Assembly: GCF_021389975.1 (NCBI RefSeq)
Contig: NZ_CP089981.1
Coordinates: 6,101,501-6,165,500 of the forward strand
Direction: 5' to 3'
Length of the DNA stretch: 64,000 nucleotides
From: Fulvivirga ulvae
GTDB taxonomy: Bacteria; Bacteroidota; Bacteroidia; Cytophagales; Cyclobacteriaceae
Below, piece by piece: positions 36,346 to 45,410 of the stretch (positions within the stretch are counted from its first letter, which is position 1; each line of letters starts with the position of its first letter). The notes under the pieces are model-generated. The model saw only the letters and a program-made list of their open reading frames with translations. It did not search any database and had not been told where the DNA came from. The position numbers were made by a program, and so were the translations under genes.

Positions 36346-37470
36346 TCAATGGGAGGTATGGGGCTGCACCTCTTCTTTTTCCTTCTCCTTTAAGCGAGAA
36401 GGCATTTCCAGCTTGTTTTCCTTATACCATTTCACCGGGTCTTCCTTCAGTTTTGAAATGATAACCGAAAGGGTATTCAGCAAACTGTGACGAGGCTCCC
36501 AACCCAGCAACTCCTTCGCTCTTGACACATCCAACTCATAATGATCATCTGCCCTGTCGATCATCCATGGCTTGATGAAAGGGTCTCCGAATAAGTTCAT
36601 GCTCCACGAGCCGATTTTAGCAAGTGCCTCAGGTACTTCATAGGTTTCCCAATCTTCACCATGAATAAGTTTTCCTATGCGCTGCTGCAAATCTTCATAG
36701 CTGGGGGTTTCCGGCTCACCTATGTTTATGGCTACCTCCTCAGGCAATTCTTTCCGCTTCTCTACGGCTTTAATTAACGCATCCAGCACATCGTCCAGGT
36801 GAACGAATACATTACCATGCGATGTATCGCCAGAGTAGAAATGACTGGTAAACTGCTTCTCATAGATGCGTTGTATCTGATGGGAAATCGGAATAGAATG
36901 TCCCTCATCGTCATAGACTCCTGCCATACGAAGAAGCACCGTCTTCATGGCTCCATGTTTCTCTTTGATTACCTGCTCCGTATCTGCCTTGGACTCAGGG
37001 TAATCCCAGTTTGGCGCAATAGGGCAATCTTCATTGATCTTTTGGCCGGGTACCGTTGGTTTATAGATGAGATTGGTACTGGAAAATATAAATTGCTCAA
37101 CATCAAAATCCTGAAGCACGTTAAGCAGGTTTTCAGTACCCTGTACCGTTACTTTTTCGTACAGGGGACTAGGCTCTCCTGAGAAATCATAGTAGGCCGC
37201 CAGGTGGATGACCGATGCTATTTTAGTCCCATATCCATAACGCACACGCTCCATAGCTGCTCTGATGCTGTCTTCGGAAGTAATATCAAAGTTTACACAC
37301 TCTGCCTCTATGGGAGGGAAAGGATTACCTGTTTTGTCCAAGCCTATCAGCCTGTAATTTTTCACCAACCTCTTTATCAGCTTAGTACCTATTAAGCCAC
37401 TGCTCCCTGTCACAATTATCACCTCTTTACTACTGTCTCTTGCTCCTGTATGGTATGTCTGATTTTCCAT
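36346..37470 (-). CDS. NAD-dependent epimerase/dehydratase family protein (extended SDR)
   Basis: The 374-aa enzyme has a Rossmann fold with VTGSSGLIGTKLIKRL (about 20-35) as the NAD-binding glycine-rich motif, VIHLAAYYDFSG, and a YPESK catalytic Tyr-Lys pair. The C-terminal substrate domain contains DVSRAKELLGWEPRHSL, typical of sugar-nucleotide epimerases and related extended SDR proteins. The substrate is unknown; no glycosyltransferases are adjacent. The downstream membrane-protein gene follows at 31 nt. Confidence 0.88.
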   Translation of the reverse strand: MENQTYHTGARDSSKEVIIVTGSSGLIGTKLIKRLVKNYRLIGLDKTGNPFPPIEAECVNFDITSEDSIRAAMERVRYGYGTKIASVIHLAAYYDFSGEPSPLYEKVTVQGTENLLNVLQDFDVEQFIFSSTNLIYKPTVPGQKINEDCPIAPNWDYPESKADTEQVIKEKHGAMKTVLLRMAGVYDDEGHSIPISHQIQRIYEKQFTSHFYSGDTSHGNVFVHLDDVLDALIKAVEKRKELPEEVAINIGEPETPSYEDLQQRIGKLIHGEDWETYEVPEALAKIGSWSMNLFGDPFIKPWMIDRADDHYELDVSRAKELLGWEPRHSLLNTLSVIISKLKEDPVKWYKENKLEMPSRLKEKEKEEVQPHTSH

Positions 37471-37690
37471 ATTCGCTCTTTTTAGTCAGTTCTGAAGCAG
37501 TAAGCTATACTCAACCGCATCTGTAATATAACAGCTGTCTGTCCAAACTGTTTGCTCTAAACCGTACTGCTTTTATGCTCATTGAATGACATTAAAAGCC
37601 GTTTTGTGCCCATGGGTACTTAAGGCGCAGTTCCTGACTTTAAATAATTTATCGAGATTGGCACTTTTAATTCACTTAGTTCTGGTACTG

Positions 37691-38302
37691 TCACCCAACT
37701 ACCCAACCCGCAACCGTCACCACACGTTTGGCCTGATGGGCCACTGCCTTTCTGATACTCTCCTTATCTTGTTTCATATTACCTTCCATATCTACTGATA
37801 CACTTGTACCATACGGATTACCCCCGGCGGCATAAGTTACTTCATCAGTATACCCGGGTGCGACAACTATGGCGCCCCAGTGATACATGGTGGTATATAG
37901 TGACAGCAATGTGGACTCCTGTCCCCCATGCGGGTTAATGGCACTCGTCATTGCTGTCACCACCTTATTGGTAAGCTTTCCCTTTTGCCACAAAGGTCCC
38001 GTGGAGTCCAGAAACTGTTTCATTTGGGCTGGTACATTTCCGTAGCGGGTAGGTACACTGAATATAATGGCATCCGCCCACTCAAGGTCATCCAGCGAAA
38101 CTTCTTTGATATCCCGGGTGGCTTTCTGATGTTTTTCCCAGGCCGGGTTAGCTGATATAGCCGATTGGGGGGCCAGTTCGGCTGCTTTCCTTATCCTCAC
38201 TTCAGCATCTTCCTTTTCAGCACTTTCTGCCGCCCATTGAGCCATCTGGTAGTTTGTTCCTGTAGAGCTGTAGTAAATCACAGCGGTTTTTATCTTTGCC
38301 AT
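37691..38302 (-). CDS. wrbA: NAD(P)H:quinone oxidoreductase, WrbA type flavodoxin-like protein
   Basis: The 203-aa protein has the flavodoxin-like FMN loop VIYYSSTGTNYQMAQWAAE at the N-terminus. FSVPTRYGNVPAQMKQFLDSTG and the HGGQESTLLSLYTTMYHWG stretch are characteristic of WrbA. It reduces quinones by two electrons and protects from redox stress. Its length matches WrbA (about 200 aa). It stands 83 nt behind the mechanosensitive channel gene on the same strand, with a palindrome between them. Confidence 0.93.
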   Translation of the reverse strand: MAKIKTAVIYYSSTGTNYQMAQWAAESAEKEDAEVRIRKAAELAPQSAISANPAWEKHQKATRDIKEVSLDDLEWADAIIFSVPTRYGNVPAQMKQFLDSTGPLWQKGKLTNKVVTAMTSAINPHGGQESTLLSLYTTMYHWGAIVVAPGYTDEVTYAAGGNPYGTSVSVDMEGNMKQDKESIRKAVAHQAKRVVTVAGWVVG

Positions 38303-38320
38303 AGTTTCTTCTGTTTTAAT

Positions 38321-38342
38321 GTATGTTTAAACATTAACATAC
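38321..38342. promoter_or_regulatory. Palindromic sequence upstream of wrbA
   Basis: GTATGT (38321-38326) and ACATAC (38337-38342) frame a 10-bp perfect dyad TGTTTAAACA (38324-38333), about 20-40 nt before the wrbA ATG. A small hairpin CAACTG/CAGTTG lies next to it at 38342-38356. Possible operator; no regulator gene is adjacent. Confidence 0.35.
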
Positions 38343-38385
38343 AACTGCAACAGTTGTTTGCTATTAAAACAGCATTTAGGCTGCG

Positions 38386-39480
38386 TTATGTCGTAACGGT
38401 AGAAACAGGCCCATTATCATCGCCCTCTTTGTTATCATTATGCAAATAAAGTGTGCGCGTAGGGTAAGCTATAGAAACTCCCATCTTCTCAAATTCCTCA
38501 AATATTTTGTAATTGATGGACTGCTGTGTATCCATGTATTTGTTGTAATCCGAACTCAGTACATAGTAGACAATCTCAAAATCAAGGCTGGAATCTCCAT
38601 ATTTCTGAAAATGCGCCCTGTCAAACTCCACATCGGGCTGTTCCAGAACTATAGATTTCAAAAGATCAGGTATTTGCTTTAGCTGATTGTAAGGTGTTTG
38701 ATAAACCACTCCTACCTTAAACACTACCCTTCGCCGCTCCATCCTTTTATAGTTATGTATTCTTGAGTTGGTGAGATCGCTATTGGCAAATACCAACTGC
38801 TCACCAGAGAGGCTTTTTACACGGGTCGTTTTTACCCCGATATATTCCACTGTTCCAAGTTTATCATCAACGATCAGAAAATCTCCTACCTCGAAAGGGC
38901 GGTCAAAGAATATAACAAAGTAATTAAAAAGGTCTCCCAGGATATTTTGTGCGGCCAATGCGATGGCAATACCGCCTACACCAAGTCCGGCTACAACCGC
39001 GGTGACATCGTAGCCCATATTATCGAAAAAGAACAGCAAACCGATAAGCCAGATGATGACGTTGATAATGATCATCAAACCACCGATCTGTTTTACCTTT
39101 TCCTCACCATTTTCCTGCCGTCTGATGTAAACCCGTAAAAGCCTTAGAATAGTTGAAGAAACAAACCGGATGATCAGATAGGTAATCACCACAGTCACTG
39201 CGATGGTAACTATATTCTCAGCCCGCTCAGACAAATGAAGATAGTTTATGGCAGCATAAACAATTGCAGCATATAAGGCCGGTAAACCAAAAGTAGCAAT
39301 AGTATCAACAATGTAATCGTCAATGTCCGTACTTGTATTCTCTGTCCACTGTTTCAACTTTTTAAGCAGTGTACGCTTGAAGAGCTTAACCATGATTATG
39401 CCCAGCAAAATGGCTCCTATGACAATAGCATAATCCTGAACAGTATTATTAAAGTAAGTCCTTTCCAGAAATTCGTTCAT
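38386..39480 (-). CDS. Small-conductance mechanosensitive channel (MscS family)
   Basis: This 364-aa inner-membrane protein has four to five helices in its N-terminal half and the MscS pore helix plus beta domain. The motif GVGGIAIALAAQNILGDLFN followed by FVIFFDRPFEVGDFL is diagnostic. The C-terminal vestibule domain has KTTRVKSLSGEQLVFANSDL. It opens under membrane tension to release solutes on hypo-osmotic shock. It is longer than E. coli MscS (286 aa) mainly by extra N-terminal helices. Confidence 0.94.
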   Translation of the reverse strand: MNEFLERTYFNNTVQDYAIVIGAILLGIIMVKLFKRTLLKKLKQWTENTSTDIDDYIVDTIATFGLPALYAAIVYAAINYLHLSERAENIVTIAVTVVITYLIIRFVSSTILRLLRVYIRRQENGEEKVKQIGGLMIIINVIIWLIGLLFFFDNMGYDVTAVVAGLGVGGIAIALAAQNILGDLFNYFVIFFDRPFEVGDFLIVDDKLGTVEYIGVKTTRVKSLSGEQLVFANSDLTNSRIHNYKRMERRRVVFKVGVVYQTPYNQLKQIPDLLKSIVLEQPDVEFDRAHFQKYGDSSLDFEIVYYVLSSDYNKYMDTQQSINYKIFEEFEKMGVSIAYPTRTLYLHNDNKEGDDNGPVSTVTT

Positions 39481-39631
39481 TGCGCCTGATAAAATTGGTG
39501 AAACTTTTGTCTACACAATTATATAAAGCGTTAATGTCTCATTTGTTATAACATCGCAATATTTTATCTATGGGCAGGCTTACTACCTGCAAAACCGACG
39601 TAAGTGTACAAGGCTTCAATATCCCGTGTTA

Positions 39632-39934
39632 TTAATATAGCAGGTAGAAAAAAATAATACCTGCATGTACCAGGGTACTAAGCGCAAAAACCGGAACGGT
39701 AATTTTGGTGGACATCACGGCAAGGTTAGAAACCAATATGGCAAAAGAAAAAACAGTAACTACCAGATATGGCCATTCACCTGCCTGCATATGAAGCAAC
39801 ACCAATAACGTTGGCGGTATAATCACACAAGTGTGTACAAATATAATTATTGCCATAACCAGCAAACGGTTAAAATCCAACAGCTCAGTCCATTGTACAA
39901 TGCGTTTTCCAAATGTATTTTCCTGATCATTCAT
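39632..39934 (-). CDS. Small four-helix membrane protein of unknown function
   Basis: The 100-aa protein has a short polar N-terminus. About three to four hydrophobic helices follow (near 25-45, 53-68 and 75-98, with LLVMAIIIFVHTCVIIPPT). The family was not recognised. The gene is preceded by a TAnnTTTG box and a 32-bp perfect palindrome, so it is probably under tight control by a dedicated regulator. Confidence 0.65.
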   Translation of the reverse strand: MNDQENTFGKRIVQWTELLDFNRLLVMAIIIFVHTCVIIPPTLLVLLHMQAGEWPYLVVTVFSFAILVSNLAVMSTKITVPVFALSTLVHAGIIFFYLLY

Positions 39935-39957
39935 ATTATTATGTTTTAATGATGAGG

Positions 39958-40003
39958 CAAATCTACATTTTATTAAAGATAAAAAGACCTTTTTATCTTT
40001 AAT
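39958..40003 (-). promoter_or_regulatory. TAGATTTG promoter box abutted by a 32-bp perfect palindrome
   Basis: On the minus strand TAGATTTG (39958-39965) is 24 nt before the ATG of the small membrane protein. Six bases upstream, two perfect 15-nt arms (39972-39986 and 39989-40003) meet with a 2-nt centre. The palindrome covers the place where a -33 element should lie. It is A/T-rich, with a core like AAAGATAAAAAG. No U-tract follows it, so an operator is more likely than a terminator. Confidence 0.6.
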
Positions 40004-40064
40004 TATATTAAACCTTCAAATCTGGTCCCGACCGGACAAGTCAGTATACTACCAGTCACATGAG

Positions 40065-40295
40065 CTATTTCTTCGACCTCCCGATACACCATGTACAATC
40101 CCGGTAGCCCTCCTTATGAGCTTCTCGCAATGACCTGCACGGAAGATCGTCCCCATGCTTCATTATATCACTGATATGACAATCGGGCTTAACATTAAAA
40201 AGGTCATGCACCTCCTTTTTGGAGTTGTCGATGAGGTATCTTTCACCGTTCATATTACCCCGGTGAGTGATAAGTACGCTACGTGCCTGTTCCAT
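40065..40295 (-). CDS. Small cysteine-rich protein, possibly Ada-zinc-domain-like
   Basis: The 76-aa protein ends in DLPCRSLREAHKEGYRDCTWC, which parallels FASEREAVELGYRPCARC of the Ada-type protein at 33652 (GYRxCxxC end). An additional cysteine lies in VKPDCHISD. Four cysteines in total could hold a zinc ion. The N-terminal half (LITHRGNMNGERYLIDNSK) is not Ada-like. The function is unknown; a zinc-ribbon or repair role is inference. Confidence 0.55.
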   Translation of the reverse strand: MEQARSVLITHRGNMNGERYLIDNSKKEVHDLFNVKPDCHISDIMKHGDDLPCRSLREAHKEGYRDCTWCIGRSKK

Positions 40296-40497
40296 TTGCT
40301 AAAAAATTAGGTTTAACACCAATTTGAGTAGAAAAGCGCTTTGCAGACAAGTGAGGTATGTTTTGGCACTCCTGGCAAAGTCAACTTCTTAGACAGTAAA
40401 AGCTAGGAATAAAATAGATTATATTTTTTTTATAAAATCAGCCATCAAGATGCAGTGGTCATTTCCGTATGGCAGAGCAGCTTTTTCAAAATTATCA

Positions 40498-40537
40498 TTA
40501 GGTAATTTTACCTATAAAATTGAGTAAAATTACCTAA
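40498..40537. promoter_or_regulatory. Perfect 14-bp inverted repeat between divergent genes
   Basis: TTAGGTAATTTTAC (40498-40511) and GTAAAATTACCTAA (40524-40537) are exact complements around a 12-nt loop. The element lies 83 nt before the lipoprotein ATG at 40621 and about 200 nt before the divergent gene at 40295. It may be an operator or a 5'-leader stem-loop. The rest of the 325-bp gap shows no gene. Confidence 0.55.
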
Positions 40538-40620
40538 CAGTGCCTTTTACTATTCATGATGACCAGTTTTTCAAATCAGGTAAGAATAGATATATTTATA
40601 AAATAAATTTTAGATTAAAT

Positions 40621-41010
40621 ATGAGAACTTTAATACTATCTATTTTTATACTGGGTTTGATCTCTTGTGAAACAATAGATAAGAACCAAGCCATAGCTGT
40701 AAAACAGGTTAATGGCCTGTATGTATATATTTTATCTGAACCAAAAATGCAGGTGGAGCCATTAGGTGAGGTTCATAATAATGTTATTGACCAATTAAGC
40801 GAGGCTACTTCCGGAAAAACCAAGCTTACACATATTCTCACAGGTATTACTGCAACGGCTGGTAAAAATATAGACTTCCAGCAGGTACTTAAGCAAATGA
40901 CTATGCTTGCCAAAGAGCAACATCCGGACGCAGAAGCACTTATTTTTGACAGTAACCTCAGGCATGCAAGGGTTGTGAAATTCCGGCTGCCTTACCCTGG
41001 CAGTTACTAA
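40621..41010 (+). CDS. Small lipoprotein of unknown function
   Basis: The 129-aa protein begins at the ATG at 40621 with a lipoprotein signal and lipobox LISC (Cys16). Upstream in-frame codons from 40540 would place 27 residues before it without sense, so the later start is preferred. The mature part has VKQVNGLYVYILSEPKMQVE and a C-terminal ALIFDSNLRHARVVKF. No family was recognised. It lies before the pirin gene on the same strand (54 nt gap). Confidence 0.7.
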   Translation: MRTLILSIFILGLISCETIDKNQAIAVKQVNGLYVYILSEPKMQVEPLGEVHNNVIDQLSEATSGKTKLTHILTGITATAGKNIDFQQVLKQMTMLAKEQHPDAEALIFDSNLRHARVVKFRLPYPGSY

Positions 41011-41064
41011 AAAGCACAACCCGGACTGATCAAATCCCGTTCTCAATGAGAACAAAATAAGCTC

Positions 41065-41919
41065 ATGAGAACTGTCAGTAAAATTCACAACGCCGAATAT
41101 CGCCCTATAGCAGACCTTAAAACCTATTCGCCATTACCCACCCGGCAGCTAAGTCAAATAGATCCCTTTTTATTCCTTAATCATCACGGACCTCAGACAT
41201 ACCCTCCTGATAATCAAGGGTTACCCTTTGGCCCACACCCACACCGGGGCATGCAAACCGTTACATTCATTATGGAGGGTGATATAATGCATCAGGATTC
41301 CGGCGGACATGAAAGTATAATTTCTGCCGGAGGTGTACAATGGATGGTAGCTGGTAGCGGTCTTATACATGCAGAAATTTCATCTGACGCTTTTAAAAAA
41401 GAAGGGGGACCGCTGGAAATTTTACAGCTCTGGCTTAACCTTCCGGCAAGTCTGAAAATGACAGAGCCCCATTATACAGGCCTTCAAAAGCAAGACATTC
41501 CTACACAAACCCTCTCCGATGGTAAAGTGGCTATGAACCTTATTTCGGGCGACTGGAATGGAACCCAAAGTGCTTTTACCCCGCAAACAGATGTTCATTT
41601 GACCACCATCCATTTCATGCCAGGCGGAGAACTCGACCTACAGATACCTTTAGATCAGAACATCTTTTTTTATGTGATCAAAGGGCAGCTTGAGGTGAAT
41701 GATCATGTGGTAAAAGCCACACAACTGGCTGAGTTTAATAATGATCATGAAGACCTGAAAATAGTTTCCTCTGCAAAAAGCACTTTACTTTTAGGTTACG
41801 CCAGGCCTTTCAATGAACCTGTAGTGGCTCAAGGCCCATTTGTAATGAATACAGAGCAGGAAATTTATGAAGCCTACGACGATTACAGAAAAGGCAAATT
41901 TGGCTCATGGAATGGGTAA
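41065..41919 (+). CDS. Pirin family protein
   Basis: This 284-aa bicupin is a member of the pirin family. Metal ligands are His58 and His60 (FGPHPHRGMQTVTF), His102 and Glu104 (GSGLIHAEIS), as in pirins with quercetinase-like activity. The C-terminal cupin has FNEPVVAQGPFVMNTEQEI, the family ending. Bacterial pirins act as quercetin dioxygenases or redox-sensing partners. A small dyad GTTCTC/GAGAAC (41039-41053) lies just before the start. Confidence 0.92.
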   Translation: MRTVSKIHNAEYRPIADLKTYSPLPTRQLSQIDPFLFLNHHGPQTYPPDNQGLPFGPHPHRGMQTVTFIMEGDIMHQDSGGHESIISAGGVQWMVAGSGLIHAEISSDAFKKEGGPLEILQLWLNLPASLKMTEPHYTGLQKQDIPTQTLSDGKVAMNLISGDWNGTQSAFTPQTDVHLTTIHFMPGGELDLQIPLDQNIFFYVIKGQLEVNDHVVKATQLAEFNNDHEDLKIVSSAKSTLLLGYARPFNEPVVAQGPFVMNTEQEIYEAYDDYRKGKFGSWNG

Positions 41920-41993
41920 GCGCGCAGGGCTCCGCTCATCAGAACTCATAATTCACAAATTAAACACACCGATATATTTTTACTGCTGAACTC

Positions 41994-43283
41994 ATGAATA
42001 AGATACTATTCGTACCGGTTACATTATCAGTATTGCTTATTTTCCAAAGTTGCAACCCCACAGAAAAGCCGGAGACTAGCCTCCAGGTTTATGAACATTT
42101 GGATTCGCTATATAGAAACAAAGCTTTTTTTAAGCTAAAGGACGGGTTTAATAAAAACAAGGCTTTGCTCGGCGATAGGGACCGCCTCGTTATTCAGGCA
42201 TTTACCGATGCCATTTTTAACAACAGGGAAGCTTCCAACGCAGCCATAGACAGCGTAATGAGCCACCACAATGCCTCCCTCTCTGACTCTCTTAAACTCC
42301 AGCTTCTGGAGACCAAAATCAACAACAGCGTATTTATTGGCAGGTATTATGAAGCCTTTGAAGCTACCAAAGCCATTCTGGCCCTGGGCGGGTTGAGCAA
42401 TGAAGAAAAAGACGACCATGAAAACACCCTGAAAATTTATGATGCTCTGAAAAACAGCCCCGGCCAAATGGCTATCATCACTGAAAGCACCTTGCCCATT
42501 GGTAAGGACATGGCTGGACTATCAAGAATACCTGTTACCATAGGCAATACCGAGCAACAAGCCGTTTTCGATACGGGCGCAAATCTATCGGTTATTACTG
42601 ACAGCCTGGCCATAAAATACGGCCTGACCATACTCGGGGAAACTTTCAAGGTTACTGCACTGACAGGCAATGAGGTGGATTCTCATATTGCTTTGGCCGA
42701 CTCACTGAAAATAGGAAATACAATCTTAAAAAATGTGGTGTTTCTTGTATTTCCCGAAAGTAGCCTGAGTTTTCCTTCAATCGGTTATCAAATTGACCTG
42801 ATCATCGGCTTCCTGGTTATTCATGCCCTTAGGGAAGTGAGTATAGTAAAGAATGCAAGCCTCCACATCCCGGAAACTACCGGCGATTATTCTGTAACAA
42901 ACATGGCACTGGATTTTCTCACTCCTATAGTTGCCGTCGAGCAGGATTCACGCACCCTCCCGTTCACTTTTGATACCGGGGCATCATCGACCCAGCTTTA
43001 CAAATCATATTTTAATCTCCATAAAGATGCCATAGTTCAAAGTGGAAAGCCGGACACTGTATCTCTCGGTGGAGCGGGTGGAGCTATAAAAACTGCTATT
43101 TATAAAACCACCTTCTCTGCAGCCATAGCACAACAGCCTTTTAGTGTGGACTCTGCACAGGTCTTTTATGATCATGACCTCAAAAAGGATATTGGCATGT
43201 ACGGTAACCTGGGCCAGGATGTATTCCAGCAGTTTGATACCCTTACCATGAATTTTGAAAAGATGTTTTTAAAGCTGGAATGA
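41994..43283 (+). CDS. Lipoprotein with two retropepsin-like aspartic protease domains
   Basis: This 429-aa protein has a lipoprotein signal with lipobox IFQSC (Cys20). A helical N-terminal region (about 30-155) carries TPR-like repeats. Two retropepsin-like modules follow, each with a DTG triad motif: VFDTGANLSVIT (Asp193) and FTFDTGASSTQLY (Asp327). Retropepsins dimerise so that two DTG motifs build one active site; here both halves are in one chain, as in pepsin-like bilobed proteases. It probably acts in the periplasm or on the surface; the substrate is unknown. Confidence 0.87.
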   Translation: MNKILFVPVTLSVLLIFQSCNPTEKPETSLQVYEHLDSLYRNKAFFKLKDGFNKNKALLGDRDRLVIQAFTDAIFNNREASNAAIDSVMSHHNASLSDSLKLQLLETKINNSVFIGRYYEAFEATKAILALGGLSNEEKDDHENTLKIYDALKNSPGQMAIITESTLPIGKDMAGLSRIPVTIGNTEQQAVFDTGANLSVITDSLAIKYGLTILGETFKVTALTGNEVDSHIALADSLKIGNTILKNVVFLVFPESSLSFPSIGYQIDLIIGFLVIHALREVSIVKNASLHIPETTGDYSVTNMALDFLTPIVAVEQDSRTLPFTFDTGASSTQLYKSYFNLHKDAIVQSGKPDTVSLGGAGGAIKTAIYKTTFSAAIAQQPFSVDSAQVFYDHDLKKDIGMYGNLGQDVFQQFDTLTMNFEKMFLKLE

Positions 43284-43422
43284 CACATTTTAGCCTGTAA
43301 AATCCAGTTATCGACAACTGCTTCGTTAAATATTTTGATAATTAATCAGAGTCACCTAACACAGGTTTAGATATAATCTTTAAATTCGCAGATTAGTTTA
43401 TAGTTTTTTTCTGTTAATTTTC

Positions 43423-45405
43423 ATGAATCGACTTCTCGTTGCACTACTGCTTTGTTTTTTTAGCGTAGGCACTTATGGGCTTCAAAATTGTGAATTGCCA
43501 GCTCGGTTAGTTGAAACGCTCCAGGCTAACCATTATAACCCGAAAGAGCTCAACGACTCACTTTCTTCAAGTATTTATGAGCATTTTATTCGTTTGCTGG
43601 ACCCCGATGCCATAGTTTTCTCCTATGGTGATATCCAAAAATTGAATCGCCTCAAAGATCAAATTGATGATGATGTACGCACGAAGGAGTGTTTTGTTTA
43701 TGAAGAAGTATTGAGTGCTTATAAAGCAAAGTTATCAAAAATTATAGACCACATTAAGCTTTGCAAGTTATCGGATTTGTCAAAATATGATACTTATGAG
43801 TTCACTATACCAGCAAAAAAGGAGTTTCCTGAAGACGCAATTGAAATTGTAAACCTGCAGCTCAAAGCGGGCTACTTTCACCGGATACAGTCAAAAACCG
43901 CTTCCACCGATGATTCGGATTTTTTCAATGAGGCCAAGGAGCAAGTACTTTGTAAATACACGCGTATGCTATCCCCGGAGGAGGGTCTGGATCAGAAAGT
44001 TCTCTCTGCCTATTTAAACGCTATAGCCCTCGCTTTCGATCCACACTCTCAATACATGACTGAGCATGACAGAGAGCAAATAGCGTTTGCCCTTGACACC
44101 GAGGCACAAGGCTTTGGCTTTACAGTAAGCAGGAACCTGGTCCATGAGTTAGAAGTAAATACAGTCATTCCGGGGAGTCCGGCCTGGCAAGATGAAAGTA
44201 TTCACGAAGGGGATATACTGCTGGCTGTAAAAGCCGACGAGGTGCACTTAGACCTCGAGTGTATGGATGTTGAGGAGGTGAACATGATATTGCTACAATC
44301 CCCCTATGAAACGATCAAACTCCGTTTGAAGCAGTCGGATCAAATAAAAAACATTGAACTGAGACGCTCAAGGCTCAACCAGTATGGCAATACCTTAAAA
44401 GCTTTTATTGTAAATGGCCAAAAAAGATTTGCTTACATTTCCATTCCCTCCTTCTACACTTCATTTGATGACCCCAGATATATCAAAGGCCTGGCAGATG
44501 ACCTGGCCAAAGAGCTGCTAAATTTAAAGTCAGAGAATATTGATGGGCTTATCCTGGATGTACGTTCCAATGGTGGCGGAAGCATGGCAGAAGCGATTAA
44601 ATTACTGGGGCTGTTTATAGATGAAGGCGTATTGTTCACTATCGAAAATTCTAAAAAAGAAGTTAGCACTATAAAAGACCCCAATCGTGGAGTGGCCTAT
44701 GACGGTCCCCTGCTGGTCATGATCAATGAGGCGAGTGCATCTGCCTCTGAAGTATTCGCTGCTACCATTCAGGATTGGGGTAGAGGCATAATTGCAGGCT
44801 CTAAAAGTTATGGTAAATCCACTTCACAATTGATACTTCCGGTCGCTCATAGTAAAGGCCATTATTTAAAAGTAACTACCGAAGCTATGCACAGGATCAC
44901 CGGTTCAAGTTATCAGGGACGGGGCGTCATTCCTGATATTACCCTCGAAAATATTCTTGAAAACTTTGTACATGGTGAAAGCGCTACTCCCAATTACCTC
45001 AGGCTCTCCGGTCATTCGGCTGTTGTTGTTAACAAAAGCTTTCTTCCAATCAATCAATTAAAGGAAAAAAGTAGTGCCAGACTCTCTCAAACGAATCAAT
45101 ACGCCTCTATTAAAAAGATGAATAATGATTTGAAGAAGGGTAAAACTTTTACAATCCACATGAATAAAGGCACTTATGAGAGTGACATGGAAAGTCTTCA
45201 AACATGGTTTACACAACTGGAAGGGATCACCGGTCTTCAGCATCAACAGTTTGAGCTGGAGATACCGGAATATTCGGAATTTGACATATCCATAGATGAA
45301 GTACTCAGTACAGACTACAAAAAGGCACAGGAGACATTAAAGCAAGACTTTTACTTATGGGAGTCCTACAACATATTGGCAGATTACATTGAAATTACGA
45401 ATTAG
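43423..45405 (+). CDS. S41 family C-terminal-processing peptidase with PDZ domain
   Basis: The 660-aa protease is related to tail-specific protease (Prc/CtpA). It has a signal peptide (1-19) and an N-terminal helical domain. A PDZ region follows at about 220-300 (GFTVSRNLVHELEVNTVIPG). The S41 core has the catalytic Ser in MINEASASASEVFA and the base Lys in GSKSYGKSTSQL. A LRLSGHSAVVV stretch lies in the C-terminal extension. It probably trims C-termini of periplasmic or envelope proteins. The next gene starts 5 nt behind it, so both form an operon. Confidence 0.92.
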   Translation: MNRLLVALLLCFFSVGTYGLQNCELPARLVETLQANHYNPKELNDSLSSSIYEHFIRLLDPDAIVFSYGDIQKLNRLKDQIDDDVRTKECFVYEEVLSAYKAKLSKIIDHIKLCKLSDLSKYDTYEFTIPAKKEFPEDAIEIVNLQLKAGYFHRIQSKTASTDDSDFFNEAKEQVLCKYTRMLSPEEGLDQKVLSAYLNAIALAFDPHSQYMTEHDREQIAFALDTEAQGFGFTVSRNLVHELEVNTVIPGSPAWQDESIHEGDILLAVKADEVHLDLECMDVEEVNMILLQSPYETIKLRLKQSDQIKNIELRRSRLNQYGNTLKAFIVNGQKRFAYISIPSFYTSFDDPRYIKGLADDLAKELLNLKSENIDGLILDVRSNGGGSMAEAIKLLGLFIDEGVLFTIENSKKEVSTIKDPNRGVAYDGPLLVMINEASASASEVFAATIQDWGRGIIAGSKSYGKSTSQLILPVAHSKGHYLKVTTEAMHRITGSSYQGRGVIPDITLENILENFVHGESATPNYLRLSGHSAVVVNKSFLPINQLKEKSSARLSQTNQYASIKKMNNDLKKGKTFTIHMNKGTYESDMESLQTWFTQLEGITGLQHQQFELEIPEYSEFDISIDEVLSTDYKKAQETLKQDFYLWESYNILADYIEITN

Positions 45406-45410
45406 CAATT

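Noticed and set aside
42437..42670. Minus-strand frame overlapping the retropepsin-like gene
   Set aside because: It covers the DTG region of a clear plus-strand gene and has no support of its own.
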